A DNA stretch of 64,000 nucleotides from Lutraria lutraria (lineage: Eukaryota; Mollusca; Bivalvia; Venerida; Mactridae): the NCBI GenBank assembly GCA_964023205.1, contig OZ026842.1, positions 12,502,716-12,566,715 of the forward strand. The letters run 5' to 3'. A program made the translations under genes and the position numbers. Numbering within the stretch: position 1 is the stretch's first letter; every line of letters begins with the position of its first letter. A model generated the notes under the pieces. The model saw only the letters and a list, made by a program, of their open reading frames with translations. It did not search any database and was not told the origin of the DNA. Positions 25,701 to 38,154 of the stretch are shown piece after piece.

Positions 25701-28031
25701 TATAACAACACCGTCAAAGTATCCCTACGCAACTATGTACTATGAATTTAACCTCTGTAGAGAAACAACCTCTGTATAACAACACCTTCAAAGTTTCCCT
25801 AAGCTAATATGTACTATAAATTAAACCTCTGTAGAGAAACAACCTCTGTATAACAACACCTTCAAAGTATCCCTACGCTAATATGTACTATAAATTTAAC
25901 CTCTGTAGAGAAACAACCTCTCTATAACAACACCGTCAAAGTATCCCTACGCTAATATGAACTATAAATTTAACCTCTGTAGAGAAACAACCTCTCTATA
26001 ACAACACCGTCAAAGTATCCCTACGCTACTATGTACTATAAATTTAACCTCTGTAGAGAAACAACCTCTCTATAACAACACTGTCAAAGTATCCCTAGGC
26101 TACTATGTACTATAAATTTAACCTCAATAGAGAAACAACCTCTCTATAACAACACCGTCAAAGTTTCCCTAAGCTAATATGTACTATAAATTTAACCTCT
26201 GTAGAGAAACAACCTCTCTATAACAACACCGTCAAAGTATCCCTAGGCTACTATGTACTATAAATTTAACCTCAATAGAGAAACAACCTCTCTATAACAA
26301 CACCGTCAAAGTTTCCCTAAGCTAATATGTACTATAAATTTAACCTCTGTAGAGAAACAACCTCTCTATAACAACACCGTCAAAGTATCGCTACGCTACT
26401 ATGTACTATAAATTTAACCTCTGTAGAGAAACAACCTCTCTATAACAACACTGTCAAATTATCCCTACGCTACTATGTACTATAAATTTAACCTCTGCAG
26501 AGAAAGAACCTCTGTATAACAACACCGTCAAAATTTCCCTAAGCTAATATGTACTATAAATTTAACCTCAGTAGAGAAACAACCTCTCTATAACAACACC
26601 TCCAATGTTTCCCTATGCTAATATGTACTATAAATTAAACTCTGTAGAGAAACAACCTCTGTATAACAACACCTTCAAAGTTTCCCTAAGCTAATATGTA
26701 CTATAAATTTAACCTCTGTAGAGAAACAACCTCTCTATAACAACACCTTCAAAATATCACTACGCTACAATGTACTATAAATTTAACCTCTGCAGAGAAA
26801 CAACCTCTCTATAACAACACCTTCAAAGTTTCCCTAAGCTAATATGTACTACAAATTTAACCTCTGTAGAGAAACAACCTCTCTATAACAACACCTTCAA
26901 AGTATCCCGACGCTAATATGTACTATGAATTTAACCTCAGTAGAGAAACAACCTCTGTATAACAACACCGTCAAAGTATCCCTACGCTACTATGTACTAT
27001 AAATTTAACCTCTGCAGAGAAACAACCTCTGTATAACAACACCTTCAAAGTTTCCCTAAGCTAATATGTACTATAAATTTAACCTCTGTAGAGAAACAAC
27101 CTCTCTATAACAACACCGTCAAAGTATCCCTATGCTACAATGTACTATAAATTTAACCTCTGCAGAGAAACAACCTCTGTATAACAACACCGTCAAAATT
27201 TCCCTAAGCTAATATGTACTATAAATTTAACCTCAGTAGAGAAACAACCTCTCTATAACAACACCTCCAATGTTTCCCTATGCTAATATGTACTATAAAT
27301 TTAACCTCTGTAGAGAAACAACCTCTGTATAACAACACCTTCAAAGTTTCCCTAAGCTAATATGTACTATAAATTTAACCTCTGTAGAGAAACAACCTCT
27401 CTATAACAACACCGTCAAAGTATCCCTATGCTACAATGTACTATAAATTTAACCTCTGCAGAGAAACAACCTCTGTATAACAACACCGTCAAAATTTCCC
27501 TAAGCTAATATGTACTATAAATTTAACCTCAGTAGAGAAACAACCTCTCTATAACAACACCTCCAATGTTTCCCTATGCTAATATGTACTATAAATTTAA
27601 CCTCTGTAGAGAAACAACCTCTGTATAACAACACCTTCAAAGTTTCCCTCAGGTAATATGTACTATAAATTTAACCTCTGTAGAGAAACAACCTCTCTAT
27701 AACAACACCTTCAAAATATCACTACGCTACAATGTACTATAAATTTAACCTCTGCAGAGAAACAACCTCTCTATAACAACACCTTCAAAGTTTCCCTAAG
27801 CTAATATGTACTACAAATTTAACCTCTGTAGAGAAACAACCTCTCTATAACAACACCTTCAAAGTATCCCGACGCTAATATGTACTATGAATTTAACCTC
27901 AGTAGAGAAACAACCTCTGTATAACAACACCGTCAAACTATCCCTACGCTACTATGTACTATAAATTTAACCTCTGCAGAGAAACAACCTCTCTATAACA
28001 ACACCATCAAAGTATCCCTATGCTACAATGT
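22705..28031 (+). repeat. Higher-order unit U1 (5,327 bp)
   Basis: Begins a tandem pair with 28032-33745. Markers: GTAGCGAAAC (22871 and 28198), ACCTTAGTATAAC (about 22948 and 28275), ATGCTAATATGTACTATG after CCGTC (23427 and 28754), all at +5,327. After 23800 the spacing is +5,623 (CTCTGTCTAGAAAC at 23752 against 29375; TGCACCATAA at 24181 against 29804). After 25480 it is +5,697. U1 therefore lacks two insertions present in U2. Its second half (25.6-28.0 kb) is a Q-type cassette. Confidence 0.88.
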
Positions 28032-28824
28032 ACTATAAATTTAACCTCTGTAGAGAAACAACCTCTCTATAACAACACCTTCAAAGTATCCCTAAGCTAA
28101 TATGTACTATAAATTTAACCTCTGTAGAGAAACAACCTCTCTATAACAACACCTTCATAGTATCCCTACGCTAATATTTACTATAAATTTAACCTCTGTA
28201 GCGAAACAACCTCTCTATAACAACACCGTCAAAGTATCCCTACACTACTATGTACTATATATTTAACCTTTGCAGAGAAACAACCTTAGTATAACAATAC
28301 GTCCAATGTTTCCCTAAGCTAATATGTACTATAAATTTAACCTCTGTAGAAAAACAACCTCTGTATAACAACACCTTCAAAGTTTCACTAAGCTAATATT
28401 TATTATAAATTTAACCTCTGTAGAGAAACAACCTCTCCATAACAACACCGTCAAAGTATCCCTACGCTACTATGTACAATAAATTTAACCTTTGCAGAGA
28501 AACAACCTCTGTATAACAACACCTCCAATGTTTCCCTAAGCTAATATGTACTGTAAATTTAACCTCTGTAGAGAAACAACCTCTGTATAACAACACCTTC
28601 AAAGTTTCCCTAAGCTAATATTTACTATAAATTTAACCTCTGTAGAGAAACAACCTCTATAACAACACCTTCAAAGTTTCCCTAAGCTAATATGTACTAT
28701 AAATTAAACCTCTGTAGAGAAACAACCTCTCTATAACAACACCGTCAAAGTATCCCTATGCTAATATGTACTATGAATTTAACCTCTGTAGAGAAACAAC
28801 CTCTCTATAACAACACCGTCAAAG

Positions 28825-29120
28825 TATCCCTACGCTACTATGTACTATAAATTTAACCTCTGCAGAGAAACAACCTCTGTATAACAACACCTTCAACGTT
28901 TCCCTACGCTAATATGTACTATAAATTTAACCTCTGCAGAGAAACAACCTCTGTATAACAACACCGTCAAAGTTTCCCTAAGCTAATATGTACTATAAAT
29001 TTAACATCTGTAGAGAAACAACCTCTCTATAACAACACCGTCAATGTATCCCTAAGCTAATATGTACTATAAATTTAACCTCTGTCTAGAAACAACCTCT
29101 CCATAACAACACCTTCAAAG
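28825..29120 (+). repeat. 296-bp 4-monomer tandem duplication, left copy
   Basis: Four monomers (296 = 4 x 74) ending with the CTCTGTCTAGAAAC unit, present once in U1 (about 23502-23797) and twice here. The rare TCTGTCTAGA occurs at 29081 and 29377, 296 bp apart, and at 23754 in U1. Confidence 0.9.
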
Positions 29121-29416
29121 TATCCCTACGCTACTATGTACTATAAATTTAACCTCTGCAGAGAAACAACCTCTGTATAACAACACCTTCAACGTTTCCC
29201 TACGCTAATATGTACTATAAATTTAACCTCTGCAGAGAAACAACCTCTGTATAACAACACCGTCAAAGTTTCCCTAAGCTAATATGTACTATAAATTTAA
29301 CATCTGTAGAGAAACAACCTCTCTATAACAACACCGTCAATGTATCCCTAAGCTAATATGTACTATAAATTTAACCTCTGTCTAGAAACAACCTCTCCAT
29401 AACAACACCTTCAAAG
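29121..29416 (+). repeat. 296-bp 4-monomer tandem duplication, right copy
   Basis: Second copy of 28825-29120. The hybrid monomer at the junction (CCTTC followed by TACGCTACTATG near 29110-29135) joins the end of one unit to the start of the other, as expected from an in-register unequal exchange. Confidence 0.9.
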
Positions 29417-31110
29417 TATCCCTACGCTAATATGTACTATGAATTTAACCTCTGTAGAGAAACAACCTCTCCATAACAACACCTTCAAAGTATCCCTACG
29501 CTAATATGTACTATGAATTTAACCTCTGTAGAGAAACAACCTCTCTATAACAACACCGTCAAAGTATCCCTAAGCTAATATGTACTATAAATTTAACCTC
29601 TGTAGAGAAACAACCTCTGTATAACAACACCGTCAAAGTTTCCCTAAGCTAATATGTACTATAAATTTAACCTCTGTAGAGAAACAACCTCTCCATAACA
29701 ACACCTTCAAAGTATCCCTACGCTAATACGTACTATGAATTTAACCTCTGTAGAGAAACAACCTCTCTATAACAACACCTTGAAAACTATCCCTACGCTA
29801 ATATGCACCATAAATTTAACCTCTGTAGAGAAACAACCTCTCTATAACAACACCGTCAAAGTTTCCCTACACTAAAATGCACTATGAATTTAACCTCTGT
29901 AGAGAAACAACCTCTCTATAACAAGACTTTAAAAGTTTCACTAAGGTAAAATTTACTATAAATTTAACCTCTGTAGAGAAACAACCTCTCTATAACAACA
30001 CCTTCAAAGTATCCCTACGCTAATATGTACCATAAATTTAACCTCTGTAGAGAAACAACCTCTCTATAACAACACCTTCAAAGTATCCCTACGCTAATAT
30101 TTACCATAAATTTAACCTCTGTAGAGAAACAACCTCTCTATAACAACACCGTCAAAGTATCACTACGCTACTGTGTACTATAAATTTAACCTCTGCAGAG
30201 AAACAACCTCTGTATAACAACACCTTCAACGTTTCCCTACGCTAATATGTACTATAAATTTAACCTCTGCAGAGAAACAACCTCTGTATAACAACACCGT
30301 CAAAGTTTCCCTAAGCTAATATGTACTATAAATTTAACATCTGTAGAGAAACAACCTCTCTATAAGAACACCGTCAATGTATCCCTAAGCTAATACGTAC
30401 TATAAATTTAACCTCTGTAGAGAAACAACCTCTCCATAACAACACCTTCAAAGTATCCCTACGCTAATATGTACTATGAATTTAACCTCTGTAGAGAAAC
30501 AACCTCTCCATAACAACACCTTCAAAGTATCCCTACGCTAATATGTACTATGAATTTAACCTCTGTAGAGAAACAACCTCTCTATAACAACACCGTCAAA
30601 GTATCCCTAAGCTAATATGTACTATAAATTTAACCTCTGTAGAGAAACAACCTCTGTATAACAACACCGTCAAAGTTTCCCTAAGCTAATATGTACTATA
30701 AATTTAACCTCTGTAGAGAAACAACCTCTCCATAACAACACCTTCAAAGTATCCCTACGCTAATACGTACTATGAATTTAACCTCTGTAGAGAAACAACC
30801 TCTCTATAACAACACCTTGAAAACTATCCCTACGCTAATATGTACCATAAATTTAACCTCTGTAGAGAAACAACCTCTCTATAACAACACCGTCAAAGTT
30901 TCCCTACACTAAAATGCACTATGAATTTAACCTCTGTAGAGAAACAACCTCTCTATAACAAGACTTTAAAAGTTTCACTAAGCTAAAATTTACTATAAAT
31001 TTAACCTCTGTAGAGAAACAACCTCTCTATAACAACACCTTCAAAGTATCCCTACGCTATTATGTACTATGAATGTAACCTCTATAGAGAAACAACCTCT
31101 CTAGAACAAC

Positions 31111-31184
31111 ACCGTCAAAGTATCACTACGCTACAATGTACTATAAATTTAAACTCTGTAGAGAAACAACCTCTCTATAACAAC
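31111..31184 (+). repeat. One monomer present in U2 but not in U1
   Basis: U2 reads CTCTAGAACAACACC, TATCACTACGC, TACAATG and TTTAAACTCTG here before the next CCGTC monomer. U1 at 25460-25500 passes directly from the ATAGAG monomer to TACGCTACTATG. The difference is exactly one 74-bp repeat. The same extra monomer is found at 39695-39768 in V2. Confidence 0.82.
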
Positions 31185-34100
31185 ACCGTCAAAGTATCCC
31201 TACGCTACTATGTACTATAAATTTAACCTCTGCAGAGAAACAACCTCTGTATAACAACACCTTCAAAGTTTCCCTAAGCTAATATGTACTATAAATTTAA
31301 CCTCTGTAGAGAAAGAACCTCTCTATAACAACACCGTCAAAGTATCCCTACGCTACAATGTACTATAAATTTAACCTCTGTAGAGAAACAACCTCTCTAT
31401 AACAACACCGTCAAAGTATCCCTACGCAACTATGTACTATGAATTTAACCTCTGTAGAGAAACAACCTCTGTATAACAACACCTTCAAAGTTTCCCTAAG
31501 CTAATATGTACTATAAATTAAACCTCTGTAGAGAAACAACCTCTGTATAACAACACCTTCAAAGTATCCCTACGCTAATATGTACTATAAATTTAACCTC
31601 TGTAGAGAAACAACCTCTCTATAACAACACCGTCAAAGTATCCCTACGCTAATATGAACTATAAATTTAACCTCTGTAGAGAAACAACCTCTCTATAACA
31701 ACACCGTCAAAGTATCCCTACGCTACTATGTACTATAAATTTAACCTCTGTAGAGAAACAACCTCTCTATAACAACACTGTCAAAGTATCCCTAGGCTAC
31801 TATGTACTATAAATTTAACCTCAATAGAGAAACAACCTCTCTATAACAACACCGTCAAAGTTTCCCTAAGCTAATATGTACTATAAATTTAACCTCTGTA
31901 GAGAAACAACCTCTCTATAACAACACCGTCAAAGTATCCCTAGGCTACTATGTACTATAAATTTAACCTCAATAGAGAAACAACCTCTCTATAACAACAC
32001 CGTCAAAGTTTCCCTAAGCTAATATGTACTATAAATTTAACCTCTGTAGAGAAACAACCTCTCTATAACAACACCGTCAAAGTATCGCTACGCTACTATG
32101 TACTATAAATTTAACCTCTGTAGAGAAACAACCTCTCTATAACAACACTGTCAAATTATCCCTACGCTACTATGTACTATAAATTTAACCTCTGCAGAGA
32201 AAGAACCTCTGTATAACAACACCGTCAAAATTTCCCTAAGCTAATATGTACTATAAATTTAACCTCAGTAGAGAAACAACCTCTCTATAACAACACCTCC
32301 AATGTTTCCCTATGCTAATATGTACTATAAATTAAACTCTGTAGAGAAACAACCTCTGTATAACAACACCTTCAAAGTTTCCCTAAGCTAATATGTACTA
32401 TAAATTTAACCTCTGTAGAGAAACAACCTCTCTATAACAACACCTTCAAAATATCACTACGCTACAATGTACTATAAATTTAACCTCTGCAGAGAAACAA
32501 CCTCTCTATAACAACACCTTCAAAGTTTCCCTAAGCTAATATGTACTACAAATTTAACCTCTGTAGAGAAACAACCTCTCTATAACAACACCTTCAAAGT
32601 ATCCCGACGCTAATATGTACTATGAATTTAACCTCAGTAGAGAAACAACCTCTGTATAACAACACCGTCAAAGTATCCCTACGCTACTATGTACTATAAA
32701 TTTAACCTCTGCAGAGAAACAACCTCTGTATAACAACACCTTCAAAGTTTCCCTAAGCTAATATGTACTATAAATTTAACCTCTGTAGAGAAACAACCTC
32801 TCTATAACAACACCGTCAAAGTATCCCTATGCTACAATGTACTATAAATTTAACCTCTGCAGAGAAACAACCTCTGTATAACAACACCGTCAAAATTTCC
32901 CTAAGCTAATATGTACTATAAATTTAACCTCAGTAGAGAAACAACCTCTCTATAACAACACCTCCAATGTTTCCCTATGCTAATATGTACTATAAATTTA
33001 ACCTCTGTAGAGAAACAACCTCTGTATAACAACACCTTCAAAGTTTCCCTAAGCTAATATGTACTATAAATTTAACCTCTGTAGAGAAACAACCTCTCTA
33101 TAACAACACCGTCAAAGTATCCCTATGCTACAATGTACTATAAATTTAACCTCTGCAGAGAAACAACCTCTGTATAACAACACCGTCAAAATTTCCCTAA
33201 GCTAATATGTACTATAAATTTAACCTCAGTAGAGAAACAACCTCTCTATAACAACACCTCCAATGTTTCCCTATGCTAATATGTACTATAAATTTAACCT
33301 CTGTAGAGAAACAACCTCTGTATAACAACACCTTCAAAGTTTCCCTAAGGTAATATGTACTATAAATTTAACCTCTGTAGAGAAACAACCTCTCTATAAC
33401 AACACCTTCAAAATATCACTACGCTACAATGTACTATAAATTTAACCTCTGCAGAGAAACAACCTCTCTATAACAACACCTTCAAAGTTTCCCTAAGCTA
33501 ATATGTACTACAAATTTAACCTCTGTAGAGAAACAACCTCTCTATAACAACACCTTCAAAGTATCCCGACGCTAATATGTACTATGAATTTAACCTCAGT
33601 AGAGAAACAACCTCTGTATAACAACACCGTCAAACTATCCCTACGCTACTATGTACTATAAATTTAACCTCTGCAGAGAAACAACCTCTCTATAACAACA
33701 CCATCAAAGTATCCCTATGCTACAATGTACTATAAATTTAACCTCTGCAGAGAAACAACCTCTGTATAACAACACCTTCAAAGTTTCCCTAAGCTAATAT
33801 GTACTATAAATTTAACCTCTGTAGAGAAACAACCTCTCTATAACAACACCTTCAAAATATCACTACGCTACAATGTACTATAAATTTAACCTCTGTAGAG
33901 AAACAACCTCTCTATAACAACACCGTCAAAGTATCCCTACGCTAATATGTACTATAAATTTAACCTCTGCAGAGAAACAACCTTTGTATAACAACACATT
34001 CAAAGTTTCCCTACGCTACTAGGTACTATAAATTTAACCTCTGCAGAGAAACAACCTCTCTATAACAACACCTTCAAAGTTTCCCTAAGCTAATATGTAC

Positions 34101-34319
34101 TACAAATTTAACCTCAGTAGAGAAACAACCTCTCTATAACAACACCTTCAAAGTATCCCGACGCTAATATGTACTATGAATTTAACCTCAGTAGAGAAAC
34201 AACCTCTGTATAACAACACCGTCAAAGTATCCCTAGGCTACTATGTACTATAAATTTAACCTCAATAGAGAAACAACCTCTCTATAACAACACCGTCAAA
34301 GTTTCCCTAAGCTAATATG

Positions 34320-35060
34320 TACTATAAATTTAACCTCTGTAGAGAAACAACCTCTCTATAACAACACCGTCAAAGTTTCCCTAAGCTAATATTTACAATA
34401 AATTTAACCTCTGTAGAGAAACAACCTCTCTATAACAACACCGTCAAAGTATCCCTACGCTACTATGTACTATAAATTTAACCTCTGTAGAGAAACAACC
34501 TCTCTATAACAACACCTTCAAAGTTTCCCTAAGCTAATATTTACAATAAATTTAAACTCTGTAGAGAAACAACCTCTCTATAACAACACCGTCAAAGTAT
34601 CCCTACGCTACTATGTACTATAAATTTAACCTCTGCAGAGAAACAACCTCTGTATAACAACACCTTCAAAGTTTCCCTAAGCTAATATTTACAATAAATT
34701 TAAACTCTGTAGAGAAACAACCTCTCTATAACAACACCGTCAAAGTATCCCTACGCTACTATGTACTATAAATTTAACCTCTGCAGAGAAACAACCTCTG
34801 TATAACAACACCTTCAAAGTTTCCCTAAGCTAATATTTACAATAAATTTAACCTCTGTAGAGAAACAACCTCTCTATAACAACACCGTCAAAGTATCCCT
34901 ACGCTACTATGTACTATAAATTTTACCTCTGTAGAGAAACAACCTCTCTATAACAACACCTTCAAAGTTTCCCTAAGCTAATATTTACAATAAATTTAAA
35001 CTCTGTAGAGAAACAACCTCTGTATAACAACACCGTCAAAGTATCCCTACGCTACAATGT
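34320..35060 (+). repeat. 148-bp dimeric higher-order run (five copies) in V1
   Basis: ATTTACAATAAA occurs at exactly 148-bp steps (TTACAA at 34393, 34541, 34689, 34837 and 34985). The dimer alternates a monomer with CCTTC, AGTTT, TAAGC and TTACAA with one carrying CCGTC, AGTAT, TACGC and CTACTATG. In the central copies the first has CTCTGCAGAG and the second AAACTCTGTAG. This is the clearest short-period higher-order structure in the window. The edges are approximate, and the end dimers have CTCTGTAG instead of CTCTGCAG. Confidence 0.9.
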
Positions 35061-36600
35061 ACTATAAATTTAACCTCTGCAGAGAAACAACCACTGTATA
35101 ACAACACCTTCAAAGTTTCCCTAAGCTAATATGTACTATAAATTTAACCTCTGTAGAGAAACAACCTCTCTGTAACAACACCGTCAAAGTATCCCTACGC
35201 TAATATGTACTATAAATTTAACCTCTGCAGAGAAACAACCTCTGTATAACAACACCTTCAAAGTTTCCCTAAGTTAATATGTACTATAAATTAATCCTCT
35301 GTAGAGAAACAACCTCTCTATAACAACACCTCCAATGTTTCCCTATCCTAATATGTACTATAAATTTAACCTCTGCAGAGAAACAACCTCTCTATAACAA
35401 CACCGTCAAAGTATCCCTACGCAACTATGTGCTATAAATTTAACCTCTGTAGAGAAACAACCTCTGTATAACAACACCTTCAAAGTTTCCCTAAGCTAAT
35501 ATGTACTATAAATTTAACCTCTGTAGAGAAACAACCTCTCTGTAACAACAGCGTCAAAGTATCCCTACGCTAATATGTACTATAAATTTAACCTCTGTAG
35601 AGAAACAACCTCTCTATAACAACACCGTCAAAGTATCCCTACGCTAATATTTACTTTGAATTTAACCTCTGTAGAGAAACAACCTCTCAATAACAACACC
35701 GTCAAAGTATCCCTAGGCTACTATGTACTATAAATTTAACCTCTGTAGAGAAACAACCTCTCAATAACAACACCTTAAAAGTTTCCCTACGCTAATATTT
35801 ACTATAAATTTAACCTCTGTAGAGAAACAACCTCGCTATAACAACACCGTCAAAGTATCCCTATGCTACTATGTACTATAAATTTAACCTCTGCAGAGAA
35901 ACAACCTCTGTATAACAACACCTTCAAAGTTTCCCTCAGCTAATATGTACTATAAATTTAACCTCCGTAGATGAACAACCTCTCTATAACAACACTTCCA
36001 ATGTTTCCATATGCTAATATGTACCATAAATTAAACCTCTGTAGAGAAACAACCTCTCTATAACAACACCGTCAAAGTATCCCTACGCTACAATGTACTT
36101 TAAATTTAACCTCTGCAGAGAAACAACCTCTGTATAACAACACCTTCAAAGTTTCCCTAAGCTAATATTTACAATAAATTTACCCTCTGTAGAGAAACAA
36201 CCTTTTTATAACAACACCGTCAAAGTATCCCTACGCTACTATGTACTATAAATTTAACCTCTGCAGAGAAACAACCTCTGTATAACAACACCTTCAAAGT
36301 TTCCCTAAGCTAATATTTACAATAAATTTAACCTCTGTAGAGAAACAACCTCTCTATAACAACACCGTCAAAGTATCGCTACGCTACTATGTACTATAAA
36401 TTTAACCTCAGTAGAGAAACAACCTCTGTATAACAACACCGTCAAATTATCCCTACGCTACTATGTACTATAAATTTAACCTCTGTAGAGAAACAACCTC
36501 TCTATAACAACACCGTCAAAGTATCGCTACACTACTATGTACTATAAATTTAACCTCTGTAGAGAAACAACCTCTGTATAACAACACCGTCAAATTATCC
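35047..36600 (+). repeat. 1,554-bp 21-monomer tandem duplication, left copy (V1)
   Basis: 21 x 74 = 1,554. Markers repeated at +1,554: CCACTGTATAAC, CTCTGTAACAACAGCG, AAATTAATCC, TTACTTTGAAT, CTCCGTAGATGAAC, TTACCCTCTG and CCTTTTTATAAC. V2 has this segment once (43631-45184), so V1 gained a copy or V2 lost one. Confidence 0.9.
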
Positions 36601-38154
36601 CTACGCTACAATGTACTATAAATTTAACCTCTGCAGAGAAACAACCACTGTATAACAACACCTTCAAAGTTTCCCTAAGCTAATATGTACTATAAATTTA
36701 ACCTCTGTAGAGAAACAACCTCTCTGTAACAACACCGTCAAAGTATCCCTACGCTAATATGTACTATAAATTTAACCTCTGCAGAGAAACAACCTCTGTA
36801 TAACAACACCTTCAAAGTTTCCCTAAGTTAATATGTACTATAAATTAATCCTCTGTAGAGAAACAACCTCTCTATAACAACACCTCCAATGTTTCCCTAT
36901 CCTAATATGTACTATAAATTTAACCTCTGCAGAGAAACAACCTCTCTATAACAACACCGTCAAAGTATCCCTACGCAACTATGTGCTATAAATTTAACCT
37001 CTGTAGAGAAACAACCTCTGTATAACAACACCTTCAAAGTTTCCCTAAGCTAATATGTACTATAAATTTAACCTCTGTAGAGAAACAACCTCTCTGTAAC
37101 AACAGCGTCAAAGTATCCCTACGCTAATATGTACTATAAATTTAACCTCTGTAGAGAAACAACCTCTCTATAACAACACCGTCAAAGTATCCCTACGCTA
37201 ATATTTACTTTGAATTTAACCTCTGTAGAGAAACAACCTCTCAATAACAACACCGTCAAAGTATCCCTAGGCTACTATGTACTATAAATTTAACCTCTGT
37301 AGAGAAACAACCTCTCAATAACAACACCTTAAAAGTTTCCCTACGCTAATATTTACTATAAATTTAACCTCTGTAGAGAAACAACCTCGCTATAACAACA
37401 CCGTCAAAGTATCCCTATGCTACTATGTACTATAAATTTAACCTCTGCAGAGAAACAACCTCTGTATAACAACACCTTCAAAGTTTCCCTCAGCTAATAT
37501 GTACTATAAATTTAACCTCCGTAGATGAACAACCTCTCTATAACAACACTTCCAATGTTTCCATATGCTAATATGTACCATAAATTAAACCTCTGTAGAG
37601 AAACAACCTCTCTATAACAACACCGTCAAAGTATCCCTACGCTACAATGTACTTTAAATTTAACCTCTGCAGAGAAACAACCTCTGTATAACAACACCTT
37701 CAAAGTTTCCCTAAGCTAATATTTACAATAAATTTACCCTCTGTAGAGAAACAACCTTTTTATAACAACACCGTCAAAGTATCCCTACGCTACTATGTAC
37801 TATAAATTTAACCTCTGCAGAGAAACAACCTCTGTATAACAACACCTTCAAAGTTTCCCTAAGCTAATATTTACAATAAATTTAACCTCTGTAGAGAAAC
37901 AACCTCTCTATAACAACACCGTCAAAGTATCGCTACGCTACTATGTACTATAAATTTAACCTCAGTAGAGAAACAACCTCTGTATAACAACACCGTCAAA
38001 TTATCCCTACGCTACTATGTACTATAAATTTAACCTCTGTAGAGAAACAACCTCTCTATAACAACACCGTCAAAGTATCGCTACACTACTATGTACTATA
38101 AATTTAACCTCTGTAGAGAAACAACCTCTGTATAACAACACCGTCAAATTATCC
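36601..38154 (+). repeat. 1,554-bp 21-monomer tandem duplication, right copy (V1)
   Basis: Second copy of 35047-36600, with TTACCCTCTG at 37735 (36181 + 1,554). After 38154 the sequence continues into a stretch that follows the single copy in V2 (spacing there 7,030 = 8,584 - 1,554). Confidence 0.9.

Larger units (their letters stand above)
28032..33745 (+). repeat. Higher-order unit U2 (about 5,700 bp)
   Basis: Tandem copy of U1, longer by 296 bp (4-monomer duplication, 28825-29416) and by one 74-bp monomer (31111-31184). The junction with U1 falls near the monomer with CACCATCAAAG (about 28001); that monomer recurs at 33701 (+5,697) at the corresponding end of U2, after which the two differ. 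Confidence 0.88.

Noticed and set aside
34320..35060. A transposon or other insertion as the source of the TTACAATAAA change
   Set aside because: The change is a substitution inside normal-length monomers and follows a regular 148-bp spacing; there is no extra sequence or target-site duplication.
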